From positions 1-13,201 of the forward strand of contig CAKSVM010000086.1 of the NCBI GenBank assembly GCA_934503195.1: a stretch of DNA of 13,201 bases. Direction: 5' to 3'. Numbering within the stretch: the first letter of the stretch is position 1; each line of letters starts with the position of its first letter. A model generated the notes under the pieces. The model saw nothing but the letters and a program-made list of their open reading frames with translations. It made no database searches and was not told where the DNA came from. The position numbers were made by a program, and so were the translations under genes. Shown piece after piece: positions 6,987 through 13,201 of the stretch. The DNA is from an uncultured Eubacteriales bacterium (GTDB lineage: Bacteria > Bacillota > Clostridia > Oscillospirales > CAG-272).

Positions 6987-8156
6987 ATGCAAAAAAAACG
7001 CAGACCCTACAAGGGGATAAAGAAAAAATATATAATAATTCCGGCGGCGACGCTCGGCGCGGTTCTGATTCTCTATCTGACCGCGATCTTCGCGCCGATT
7101 CCGTTTGTCGTGAAGTGGCGGGATATCTGGATTGAGACCGCTATGACGACTGCCGATCATCAGTGGCTGGCGACGGCCTTCATACCGAAATTCATAATCG
7201 ACCGCGTGATGGAGAAGAAGAACACGACCTCGGACGTCATCGGCGGTGGGGATCATCTTAACGGCTCCGACAAATCCGACGGCACTAAGGTTCCCGATTA
7301 TCCGGTCACCGAGCCTGACGACACAACGTCCGGGCTTCCCGACACGCCGAAAGTTCCCGACGAGGATGACAAGGATGACATTCTCGGTCAGAAGAAGCTT
7401 AAGGTCGGCGACACCGATTACGCCGGGTACAGGGTTCTCGTGAACGACATTGACGAGGGGATCGTGATCTCCGAGATAACAGGGGACGGATACCGCGGGA
7501 AAATCATGCTTATCGACGATCCTTCGCGCGTCTATCTCGGCACGACGACGATGAAGAACGAGGAAGGGCTTCGCATCAAGGCGATGATGAAGCATTACGG
7601 CGCGGTCGCCGGAATCAACGCCAGCGGATTTGCCGACCCGAACGACTCGGGGACTGGCGGCGAAGTGATGGGAATGTCATATGACGGCGAGTTCTGGGGG
7701 GAGTATGTCGATTTTTACGGTTCGATTCTCATCACGTCGGACGACAGGCTTGTCGTCGGAAACGTAAAGGACTGGGACAAATACGACATACGCGCGGGAA
7801 TCCAGTTCGGTCCGGTACTGATAGCCGACGGAAAAGCCGCGATCGAGGGAACGGGCGGATACGGAATCCAGCCGCGCACGGCGATCGGTCAGCGCGAGGA
7901 CGGAGTGATCGTCTTCCTTGTGATCGACGGGCGGAAGGTCGGATGGAGTCTGGGATGCACGATGGACGATCTCATAAGCATTCTTACGAAATACGAAGTT
8001 GTGAACGCGGCCTGCTGTGACGGCGGTTCAAGCAGTGTTCTGGCATACAAGGGCGAGGTCATCACGAAGAACAGCTCGCTGAATCCTGATTTCGGAAGGC
8101 GGCTTCCGAACGCGTTTCTCGTGAAGCCGAAGGAAAAATCCTCAGCGGCCGGCTGA
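6987..8156 (+). CDS. Membrane-anchored phosphodiester glycosidase family protein (NAGPA-type domain)
   Basis: A 389-residue protein with a basic N-terminus (MQKKRRPYKGIKKK), one membrane helix at about 16-42, an extracytoplasmic acidic Asp/Pro/Thr-rich linker (about 85-132) and a C-terminal NAGPA-type domain (about 145-380). Domain landmarks are GAVAGINASGF (205-215), GIQFGPVLIADG (271-282), PRTAIGQREDG (296-306), VFLVIDGR (309-316) and CCDGGSSSVL (343-352). The family includes the human lysosomal 'uncovering enzyme', which removes GlcNAc from a phosphodiester. In bacteria it is often annotated as an exopolysaccharide biosynthesis protein, so a role on glycan phosphodiesters at the cell surface is likely, with the substrate unknown. 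The ATG at 6987 is preceded by AAAGGGGTG (6972-6980). An in-frame upstream start at 6957 lacks a ribosome site. tadA follows after 28 nt. Confidence 0.88.
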   Translation: MQKKRRPYKGIKKKYIIIPAATLGAVLILYLTAIFAPIPFVVKWRDIWIETAMTTADHQWLATAFIPKFIIDRVMEKKNTTSDVIGGGDHLNGSDKSDGTKVPDYPVTEPDDTTSGLPDTPKVPDEDDKDDILGQKKLKVGDTDYAGYRVLVNDIDEGIVISEITGDGYRGKIMLIDDPSRVYLGTTTMKNEEGLRIKAMMKHYGAVAGINASGFADPNDSGTGGEVMGMSYDGEFWGEYVDFYGSILITSDDRLVVGNVKDWDKYDIRAGIQFGPVLIADGKAAIEGTGGYGIQPRTAIGQREDGVIVFLVIDGRKVGWSLGCTMDDLISILTKYEVVNAACCDGGSSSVLAYKGEVITKNSSLNPDFGRRLPNAFLVKPKEKSSAAG

Positions 8157-8184
8157 TATTGCATATTTATTGAAAGGAATTCTA

Positions 8185-8634
8185 ATGGACGACGAAAAAT
8201 TCATGCTTCGCGCACTCGAGCTGGCGCGGCTTGCGGCATCGCTCGGAGAGGTGCCGGTCGGCGCGGTCATCGTAAAGGACAGAAAGATCATCGCCGATGG
8301 ATACAACCGCCGCGAGGCCGACAAAAACGCGACGGCTCACGCCGAGCTTATCGCGATTGACAAGGCCTGCCGCGCACTCGGCGGCTGGCGGCTCTTTGAC
8401 TGCGAGCTTTACGTGACTCTCGAACCCTGTCCGATGTGCGCGGGAGCGATTGTCAATTCAAGGATAAAGCGTGTAGTCTGCGCTGCGAAGGATCCGCGGG
8501 CTGGGGCGTTCGGTTCGCTTCTGAATCTGAATTTTTATCCGTTAAATCACAAGCCGAAAATTGAGTTCGGGCTTTTCGGCGGCGAGTCAGCGGAGCTGCT
8601 ACGGAGCTTTTTCGGGCGGCTAAGGCGGAAATGA
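8185..8634 (+). CDS. tadA: tRNA-specific adenosine deaminase TadA
   Basis: A 149-residue enzyme that deaminates A34 to inosine in tRNA-Arg(ACG), allowing one tRNA to read three Arg codons. It acts in the cytoplasm as a homodimer and is usually essential. The zinc-dependent cytidine/deoxycytidylate deaminase motifs are complete: HAE (His52, Glu54 as proton shuttle) and PCPMC (Cys82, Cys85 zinc ligands), with GEVPVGAVIV (21-30) and GAFGSLLNL near the C-terminus typical of TadA. The ATG at 8185 has AAAGGA just upstream. An in-frame TTG at 8170 would lie before that ribosome site. It is probably co-transcribed with the upstream glycosidase gene, which has no evident functional link. Confidence 0.96.
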   Translation: MDDEKFMLRALELARLAASLGEVPVGAVIVKDRKIIADGYNRREADKNATAHAELIAIDKACRALGGWRLFDCELYVTLEPCPMCAGAIVNSRIKRVVCAAKDPRAGAFGSLLNLNFYPLNHKPKIEFGLFGGESAELLRSFFGRLRRK

Positions 8635-8681
8635 TCCGGGGTTAATTTTCCCGATTTACTGGAGTTTGATACAGAAAACGC

Positions 8682-8712
8682 GTCCGGGCGGCCGAATGGC
8701 CGCCCGGACTTT
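8682..8712 (+). terminator. Probable terminator after tadA
   Basis: A perfect 12-bp stem GTCCGGGCGGCC (8682-8693) / GGCCGCCCGGAC (8698-8709) with loop GAAT, the same tetraloop as the terminator at 3093. The following T-tract is only TTT, so termination may be incomplete. The stem sequence recurs in a hairpin of the downstream array (8866-8900). Confidence 0.65.
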
Positions 8713-8780
8713 GTCGGTTTTGAAAATATTGCGTTTTGGACGGACGATATTGGGGACAGACGAAGATATAAACGACGATG

Positions 8781-8951
8781 CTCTGGCGGCCGAAGTCCGC
8801 AGGCGGCGCGAAGCGGCGTCGACCTCGCCTGCGAGGTCGATTGCGCGCGGAGCGCGCAACCTGCACTCGCGTCCGGGCGGCTTTGCCGCCCGGACGCGAG
8901 CCGTTCCGGCGCGCCGGAACACGCGAAGCGCGGCTTCAGCTGCGCTTCGCG
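8781..8951. repeat. Array of tandem perfect GC-rich hairpins
   Basis: Five hairpins sit almost back to back. H1 8819-8840: TCGACCTCGC / GCGAGGTCGA, 2-nt turn. H2 8841-8859: TTGCGCGC / GCGCGCAA, loop GGA. H3 8866-8900: a 16-bp stem CTCGCGTCCGGGCGGC and its complement, loop TTT. H4 8903-8920: the palindrome GTTCCGGCGCGCCGGAAC. H5 8922-8951: CGCGAAGCGC / GCGCTTCGCG, extended by three inner pairs (one G-U) to a TTCA tetraloop. Spacers are 0, 6, 2 and 1 nt. A weaker bulged stem precedes them at about 8782-8802. None is followed by a T-tract, so they are not ordinary terminators. The function is unknown. Options include a structured RNA, a transcript 3'-end block, or a REP-like repeat cluster. Confidence 0.85.
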
Positions 8952-9085
8952 CCCCGCACGAACGCCTGCTGCCGACTTCACGTCCATAGTAGGTTTCCGG
9001 ATCATTCGTGAACCGTGCCCGAAGCTTTAGTCCCGTCAGCTGACATCCCGCGTTTCGCCGATCAAGACACTTTTTTCCGCGATTT

Positions 9086-11293
9086 TCATTTAACCGGAGA
9101 AGGAGTCTTCCAGCAGCCGCGGCAGCCGCCGATAACGTAAAGCTCCCCGGTCTTCGGATTCGTCTCAATAACCGAGGCCTCGATTCCGCCGTCCATTCCC
9201 GGAACGCCGTTCGTAACCGTCTTTGTCAGATTCTCCCAAGTGTACCCGCCGTCCTTCGAGCGGATTACGCTCGCCTCGCTTTTCGCGATATTGAGCGCGT
9301 TTCCGACGTAAATTATATTCCCGTCCTTCGGGTCGCAGGCGATCGAACGCGGCTTCATCTCGTCTCCGGTCGGGAGCTTTACCATCTTCCGCTCGCCGTC
9401 AACAAAACGAAAAAGCAGTCCGTCGCCGTTCAGAACCCACAGCGTGTCATTCTGATTGTCATAAGCTATCGACTTCGGCTTGCTGCCGACCTTTCCGACG
9501 CTCTCCCACGTGAGTCCGCCGTCGATTGATTTCACGATCCAGTTGACGCTCGTTCCGAATATAGTGCTTCCGTCGAGCGCGTATGTCATCACCGAGTCAA
9601 ATCCGGGAATTCCCTCGATTTTCTCCCAAGTCGCGCCCTTGTCGGTCGAACGCAGTCCGCCGACAAGCAGGATATTCTCGTTCCCGACGACGCCGACTAT
9701 ATGCAGATCGCCCTCGACCCTGACTCCGGTCGACTCAAACGTATCGCCCCCGTCGGTCGAGCGCAGAATCACGTCGGCCTCGCTTCCCAGTCCGTACTTA
9801 TCCGAATAATCGCGGCAGATGAAGATCACGGTATCCTTGTCCACGACATACGCGCCGAAGGAATATCCGCCCCAGCGCGCGTAAATATCGGTATATTTCC
9901 AAGTTATCCCACCGTCGGTCGTGAAGGCTCCGCTGTAGTCGCGGAGCGGAAGCGCGATCAGATCCGGGTTATTTACATTGAAAACGATATCGGTGAACGC
10001 GCCGCCGTTGAATCCGCTGTTCGAAAGATAGAAATTCTCTCCGCCGTCGGTCGAGCGCATGATATAGTCTCCGCCGAACGAGATGCAGATATTCTCGTCG
10101 GTCGGATGCCAAGCCAGGTTATTCTGTCGCTGGTTATACGGTATGAACGAGGATTCGTCGTGGCGGCCACTCATCTTCCATGTTTTTCCGCCGTCGTGCG
10201 AGAAATATGTGTCGCTGAGATATTCACCACGGCTCATCATGTCGTTCTGGAGGACGATGTAATCGTGATTCGCCGGGCTGACTCTGATATGCGACGGATT
10301 TCCCGACGACGGATAGCCGATCCCACTGACCTTCTCAAAGCTCCTTCCGGAGTCCGGCGAGACATACAGCGCGTCCTGCTTTGTGACGTATAGATATCCC
10401 GGCTGATTATAAACAACGTCGAGCGAAAGGCATTCGCCGTCAAGTATAAGCTCGAAATTCTTTCCGCCGTCGCGCGAGACGAAGGTTCCGTTTTCGTTTC
10501 CGGCGTAGAGATCGCCCGACCCGGGGTCGCAGAAGATCATCGCTCCCGCGAGCTTCTGATCGGTCTGTATAAGCTCCCAGCTCTCGCCGCCGTCGTCCGA
10601 ACGATAGAGCGCGCAGTCGGAATATCCACCGTTTTTGTAGAGCTTGCTCTCGCGCGACCAGTAGACGACCTTACAGCCGCCGAAATCCTCGTCATAGCTC
10701 GACATATCCCAAGCGATCTGCGGTCTGAAATCGCGGTGGCCGACGATATTCATCTGAAGCGTTCGGTGGAAGGTATCGCCGCCGTCGGTCGAGAGATAGA
10801 GTCCGTTCTCGTCAAAGGGTCCGGAATTTACACCGACGACGATCACGCGGTCGGAATTCGTCGGGTCGACCTCAATTCCCGCGCCCGCGCTCGCGCGGAT
10901 TCCGACCGTCGCGGGTTCCCAAGTGACTCCGGCGTCCTTTGAACGGTAGATTCCGGCGACGTCGGATCCCGCCCAAGCGATGTTTCCGTCAGAATACGCG
11001 AAGCTTATGTAGAGCATCCACTGACAGCCCTCGCCACCGGCGATTCCCTTTTCATACTGTTCGGCCGTTGTCAGCGGCACGGGAGTCCAGTCGACGTCCT
11101 TTGCGCCGGGGAGATCAAGCGCGTCCATTATGACCGGCTCGCGGGGTCCGGATTCGGTTCCGGAGGTCGTTCCGGGCGATCCGGAATCAAAAGGCTCTGT
11201 CGAATCGCCGTCGGCCGTGTCAGAGCAGCCAAATATCAGCGATAAGGTCAGAGCCAGTGCTGTAAAGAGGGGGATAAATCTTTTCTTCTTCAT
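9086..11293 (-). CDS. Surface lipoprotein with Asp-box beta-propeller (sialidase/GH74-like fold)
   Basis: This 735-residue protein has a signal peptide and lipobox (LIFGC, Cys23) and a Ser/Thr/Gly/Asp-rich linker to about residue 52. The rest is built of Asp-box repeats (S-x-D-x-G-x-[TSN]-[WF]). Twelve boxes begin near residues 118, 168, 232, 273, 312, 365, 414, 458, 512, 549, 589 and 679. One or two blades without a box (near 90-110 and 620-670) would bring the total to about 13-14, as in the twin seven-bladed propellers of GH74 xyloglucanases. A VPS10/sortilin-like propeller is an alternative. The C-terminus ends with GGCRGCW (722-728). ATG 11293 was chosen because it gives the signal peptide and has AAAGGA upstream. 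An in-frame start at 11437 lies upstream of the promoter. A glycan-binding or glycan-cleaving surface role is likely, but catalytic residues cannot be assigned. It is monocistronic and divergent from an XRE regulator pair. Confidence 0.85.
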   Translation of the reverse strand: MKKKRFIPLFTALALTLSLIFGCSDTADGDSTEPFDSGSPGTTSGTESGPREPVIMDALDLPGAKDVDWTPVPLTTAEQYEKGIAGGEGCQWMLYISFAYSDGNIAWAGSDVAGIYRSKDAGVTWEPATVGIRASAGAGIEVDPTNSDRVIVVGVNSGPFDENGLYLSTDGGDTFHRTLQMNIVGHRDFRPQIAWDMSSYDEDFGGCKVVYWSRESKLYKNGGYSDCALYRSDDGGESWELIQTDQKLAGAMIFCDPGSGDLYAGNENGTFVSRDGGKNFELILDGECLSLDVVYNQPGYLYVTKQDALYVSPDSGRSFEKVSGIGYPSSGNPSHIRVSPANHDYIVLQNDMMSRGEYLSDTYFSHDGGKTWKMSGRHDESSFIPYNQRQNNLAWHPTDENICISFGGDYIMRSTDGGENFYLSNSGFNGGAFTDIVFNVNNPDLIALPLRDYSGAFTTDGGITWKYTDIYARWGGYSFGAYVVDKDTVIFICRDYSDKYGLGSEADVILRSTDGGDTFESTGVRVEGDLHIVGVVGNENILLVGGLRSTDKGATWEKIEGIPGFDSVMTYALDGSTIFGTSVNWIVKSIDGGLTWESVGKVGSKPKSIAYDNQNDTLWVLNGDGLLFRFVDGERKMVKLPTGDEMKPRSIACDPKDGNIIYVGNALNIAKSEASVIRSKDGGYTWENLTKTVTNGVPGMDGGIEASVIETNPKTGELYVIGGCRGCWKTPSPVK

Positions 11294-11315
11294 TTTTTCA
11301 TCCTTTCTTGCATTT

Positions 11316-11344
11316 ATTATATCACAAGCGGCGGATTCTGTCAA
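11316..11344 (-). promoter_or_regulatory. Consensus sigma-A promoter of the propeller lipoprotein
   Basis: On the minus strand there is a perfect TTGACA (11344-11339), a 17-bp spacer and a perfect TATAAT (11321-11316). Inferred transcription starts near 11309, giving a very short leader of about 16 nt that consists of little more than the ribosome site. Such an ideal core promoter would be expected to need repression if the gene is regulated. Confidence 0.85.
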
Positions 11345-11373
11345 GGAGAAACTTCGCCCGGAGATTCTCCTCA

Positions 11374-11412
11374 CGATAGAATTTTTAATATAACAGGTCA
11401 TTGACTCTATCG
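11374..11412. promoter_or_regulatory. Inverted repeat in the divergent control region, possible regulator operator
   Basis: CGATAGA (11374-11380) and TCTATCG (11406-11412) form a 7-bp inverted repeat with centres 32 bp apart, about three helical turns. The right arm overlaps the end of the -35 and the spacer of the XRE promoter. A separate 11-bp palindrome GGAGATTCTCC lies at 11360-11370, nearer the propeller promoter. Either could be the binding site of the XRE regulators. This is inference from position only. Confidence 0.35.
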
Positions 11413-11429
11413 CGGGTTTGGTGTATAAT
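11401..11429 (+). promoter_or_regulatory. Sigma-A promoter of the XRE regulator operon
   Basis: TTGACT (11401-11406), a 17-bp spacer and a perfect TATAAT (11424-11429). It is followed by a leader of about 32 nt with AAAAGGAG (11453-11460), 7 nt before the ATG. It faces away from the propeller promoter, with about 57 bp between the two -35 elements. Confidence 0.82.
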
Positions 11430-11467
11430 ATAATCACAACGAAAAGCAGACCAAAAGGAGAATTCAG

Positions 11468-12337
11468 ATGAACGAATCAACCTTCCGCGAAAATTTAAGA
11501 AACCTCCGAAAGAAATCCGGACTTACACAGATCGAGGCGGCAAAGCGCATCGGCGTCTCGGACAAAACTCTCTCAAAATGGGAGACGGGCGAAAACGATC
11601 CCGGACTCTCCGACATTATAAAGCTCGCCGGATGCTTCGGAGTCGAACCGTCAGAGCTTTTCGCGCAAAGCCCAACTGACACGGCGAGCGGAATCGACGA
11701 AGAACTCGGAAAGCTCGCGCCGCCTGAGGCGATAAAAAGAGCCTTCGGAATCCAGTTCGCCGCCGTCCGCGCGCTGGCGAAACGCGCGCTTCACGACGAG
11801 GACTTTGAGTCGCCAAAGCTTACCCCGCCCGAAAATCTCGTAAATCCCGCCCGCGACAAATCGATCACCGCCTACGCCTGCCCCGGCGCGTATCTGATGC
11901 AGTACAACGGATCGGACGCGAACGTCGGACTCTCGCTGCTCCCGGCCGAAAATCCCGGCTGGCTCAGGGATGAGCGCGAAAGACTGGCGGATTATCTCTC
12001 GCTCTTCGGCGAGGTTGATTTTCTGACACTTTTCACGGCGACGCTCAGCCTTTCGGAGGGCGAGCGTTTCACGGCCGATTACATGGCCGCGAAGACCGGG
12101 ATTTCAGAATCCCGGGTAAATGAGCTTCTGACCCGCGCGGAGTCGAACGGAATCGTCTCTTCGTCCGAAACCCACATCGGAGACAGAACGCTCAGACTCT
12201 TCCGCCTCTCGGCCGATCAGCTTCCGCTCGGGATGCTGACGCTCGTCCACCTCGCGCTCCCCGGAGCGGAAAAGAACGGCTGCTGGTATGTGAATTCTCA
12301 CGCCGGACAGCTTTTAATCGAAGGAGACGTAAAATGA
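11468..12337 (+). CDS. XRE-family helix-turn-helix regulator with uncharacterised C-terminal region (first of a pair)
   Basis: A 289-residue protein. Residues 9-64 form a Cro/C1-type DNA-binding domain (LTQIEAAKRIGVSDKTLSKW at 19-38, then WETGENDPGLSDIIKLAGCFGV). After a linker (about 68-130) comes a region starting SITAYACPGAYLMQY (132-146), which may be a sensor. A segment at about 183-250 then looks like a winged helix (FTADYMAAKTGISESRVNEL, 201-220, then LLTRAESNGIV and a beta hairpin). The same order is seen in the next gene, so the two are paralogs. The C-terminal part matches no family that could be named. It lies divergent from the propeller lipoprotein and may regulate that gene and itself. 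The stop overlaps the next start as ATGA. Confidence 0.85.
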   Translation: MNESTFRENLRNLRKKSGLTQIEAAKRIGVSDKTLSKWETGENDPGLSDIIKLAGCFGVEPSELFAQSPTDTASGIDEELGKLAPPEAIKRAFGIQFAAVRALAKRALHDEDFESPKLTPPENLVNPARDKSITAYACPGAYLMQYNGSDANVGLSLLPAENPGWLRDERERLADYLSLFGEVDFLTLFTATLSLSEGERFTADYMAAKTGISESRVNELLTRAESNGIVSSSETHIGDRTLRLFRLSADQLPLGMLTLVHLALPGAEKNGCWYVNSHAGQLLIEGDVK

Positions 12338-13164
12338 CGCTCGGTGAAAATATAAGGAAATTCCGGCTCGAAAGGAATCTCACGCAGGAGGAACTAGCCG
12401 GGAAGCTCAGGATCAGCCCGCAGTCGGTGTCAAAGTGGGAAAGAAGCGAAAGCCTTCCCGATACCGCTATGCTGCCTGACCTCGCCGATTCGCTCGGAAT
12501 CTCGCTAGACCGTCTCTTCGAACGAGAGAATCCGACTTTTGACGACGCCGGATATCTGATCAGACGCTATTTAAGGGCTCTTCCCGACGACGCGAAATTC
12601 GACGCCGCGCGTAAAATCGCCGCCTACTGCGAGAAGTCGATCTTCTCGGATCCCGAGGATCCGAAGGTGCGGGAATTTGAGGAAAAGCGCGAATTCGACC
12701 CGGATAATATCTGCAAATCGACGAGAAACGAGACCGGATACGGCTTCACGTTCGGCTCGGAGCTCGCGCCCACGTTTTTTTCGATATTTGTCGACAATAG
12801 CGAAGGCTTCGGCCGGGTGATGCGCAAGGACAGGAAATTCCGCGCGTTCTTCTCCGCCCTCGCGGATGAGGAAGCGTACAAAGCGTTGCTGACGCTCTAC
12901 AGACTTCCGGACGGATTCTCGTTTGACGAGAGCTTCGCTATGGAAAAGCTCGGGATAGACGAGCCGGAGAAGACGCTCGGGAAGCTGAAATCGCTCGGAA
13001 TCGTCCGCTCGGAGAGAATAATCGTCAACGGCAGACCGACGACGATCTGGTTCTTCATCCGGAGATGTGAAATCGCGGCGATATTCACGCTGCTTGACGA
13101 TTATTTTTACTCAAAGGGCTTCGCTCTGCAATCCAGCGGGAGAAAGTCAGCGTATATAAAATAG
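12334..13164 (+). CDS. XRE-family helix-turn-helix regulator, paralog of the preceding gene
   Basis: A 276-residue protein with a Cro/C1-type domain at about 6-62 (LTQEELAGKLRISPQSVSKW at 16-35). A charged helical linker (about 68-125) is followed by a region parallel to the upstream paralog: TGYGFTFGSELAPTFFSIFV (134-153), YKALLTLYRLPDGFSFDESF (182-201) and a winged-helix-like end with LKSLGIVRSERIIVNGRPTT. The paralog carries SNGIV and GDRTLRLFRL at the matching places. ATG 12334 overlaps the upstream stop by 4 nt, and AAGGAG (12321-12326) lies 7 nt before it, so the two proteins are translationally coupled and could form a heteromer. Ligand and target are unknown. Confidence 0.85.
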   Translation: MTLGENIRKFRLERNLTQEELAGKLRISPQSVSKWERSESLPDTAMLPDLADSLGISLDRLFERENPTFDDAGYLIRRYLRALPDDAKFDAARKIAAYCEKSIFSDPEDPKVREFEEKREFDPDNICKSTRNETGYGFTFGSELAPTFFSIFVDNSEGFGRVMRKDRKFRAFFSALADEEAYKALLTLYRLPDGFSFDESFAMEKLGIDEPEKTLGKLKSLGIVRSERIIVNGRPTTIWFFIRRCEIAAIFTLLDDYFYSKGFALQSSGRKSAYIK

Positions 13165-13172
13165 GAGAACTT

Positions 13173-13200
13173 GCTCGCCGTGTGCGCGCTCACGGCGAGC
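13173..13200 (+). terminator. Hairpin at the window edge, probable terminator of the regulator pair
   Basis: A perfect 10-bp stem GCTCGCCGTG (13173-13182) / CACGGCGAGC (13191-13200) with loop TGCGCGCT, 8 nt after the last stop. The window ends one base later, so a T-tract cannot be seen. It could instead be the first member of another hairpin array. Confidence 0.5.
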
Positions 13201-13201
13201 G

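Larger units (their letters stand above)
8635..9085. other. Convergent intergenic region without a credible gene
   Basis: The 451 bp between tadA (plus) and the propeller gene (minus) contain a probable terminator (8682-8712), an AT-richer stretch (8713-8780), an array of perfect hairpins (8781-8951), and a tail (8952-9085) with a 10-bp palindrome GTCAGCTGAC at 9035-9044. Open frames here (for example 8666-8989 plus and 8656-9168 minus) lack ribosome sites and are made of Arg/Ala-rich sequence read through the hairpins, so none is called. No T-rich intrinsic terminator for the minus-strand propeller gene was found just after its stop. Confidence 0.7.

Noticed and set aside
8630..9006. AATGATCCGG (8630-8639) and its complement CCGGATCATT (8997-9006) as terminal inverted repeats of a small mobile element
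   Set aside because: Only 10 bp, the left copy covers the tadA stop codon, there is no target duplication, and a 10-bp chance match in a region this size is not very unlikely.
8635..9085. Signal recognition particle RNA, often found downstream of tadA
   Set aside because: The conserved SRP loop sequence (GGAAGGNAGCAG-like with flanking asymmetric loop) was not found on either strand. The hairpins are simple perfect stems.
8656..9168. Open frames on both strands through the hairpin region (for example 8666-8989 plus, 8656-9168 minus)
   Set aside because: Arg/Ala-rich translations generated by perfect hairpins, no ribosome sites, no start-context support, and the minus frame overlaps the propeller gene's 3' end.
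11294..11437. Longer N-terminus of the propeller lipoprotein from an in-frame start at 11437
   Set aside because: The extension would run across both strong promoters and would put a signal peptide in the middle of the protein. The ATG at 11293 has a ribosome site and gives a normal lipoprotein start.
13171..13201. A TTG-initiated gene starting at 13171 after AGGAG
   Set aside because: The spacing is short (4 nt after GGAG), the codons consist of the arms of a perfect hairpin, and the window ends. A terminator is the simpler reading.

Overview
The window looks like a chromosomal segment of a spore-forming, low-oxygen-type Firmicute of class Clostridia, probably a gut or rumen commensal. Evidence: Shine-Dalgarno sites close to AAGGAG before almost every gene, sigma-A promoters with 17-bp spacers, lipoproteins with Gram-positive style anchors, a clear SpoIVB sporulation protease, and a GH35 beta-galactosidase next to an extracellular solute-binding lipoprotein. 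Coding sequence is GC-rich, with many C/G third positions, which creates numerous long antisense shadow frames. No rRNA, tRNA, CRISPR array, transposase or phage gene was seen.

Layout. (1) 1-3124: a divergent carbohydrate module. A sugar-type solute-binding lipoprotein (minus strand, cut by the left edge) and a cytoplasmic GH35 beta-galactosidase (plus strand) share a 210-bp control region. That region holds a 21-bp tandem direct repeat abutting the -35 position of the lipoprotein promoter, in an AraC-like arrangement. A strong terminator follows the galactosidase. (2) 3169-5683: a polar amino-acid (cystine-like) ABC importer operon of permease, ATPase and binding lipoprotein. It starts from a sigma-A promoter and a well-initiated 24-codon leader ORF that overlaps the permease start, and ends in two tandem hairpin terminators. 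(3) 5698-6717: spoIVB on the minus strand with an intact His-Asp-Ser triad, away from its usual recN/spo0A neighbours within this window. (4) 6987-8634: a membrane-anchored phosphodiester glycosidase (NAGPA-type) gene followed closely by tadA, the tRNA adenosine deaminase. (5) 8635-9085: a 451-bp convergent intergenic region with an array of at least five back-to-back perfect GC-rich hairpins, the most unusual DNA-level structure in the window. (6) 9086-11293: a minus-strand Asp-box beta-propeller lipoprotein with twelve Asp boxes. (7) 11468-13164: two translationally coupled, paralogous XRE-type regulators that share an unassigned C-terminal sensor/winged-helix-like region. They are transcribed divergently from the propeller gene, so they may control it. 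The window ends in a hairpin that is probably the terminator of this pair.

How the genes fit together. Regions 1, 2 and 6 are surface nutrient acquisition or glycan handling: binding lipoproteins, an ABC importer, a cytoplasmic galactosidase and a surface propeller. Regions 3 and 4 are housekeeping or developmental. The strongest candidates for undescribed biology are the hairpin array (8781-8951), the tandem XRE pair with its novel-looking C-terminal domain and shared control region with the propeller lipoprotein, and the 21-bp repeat operator.
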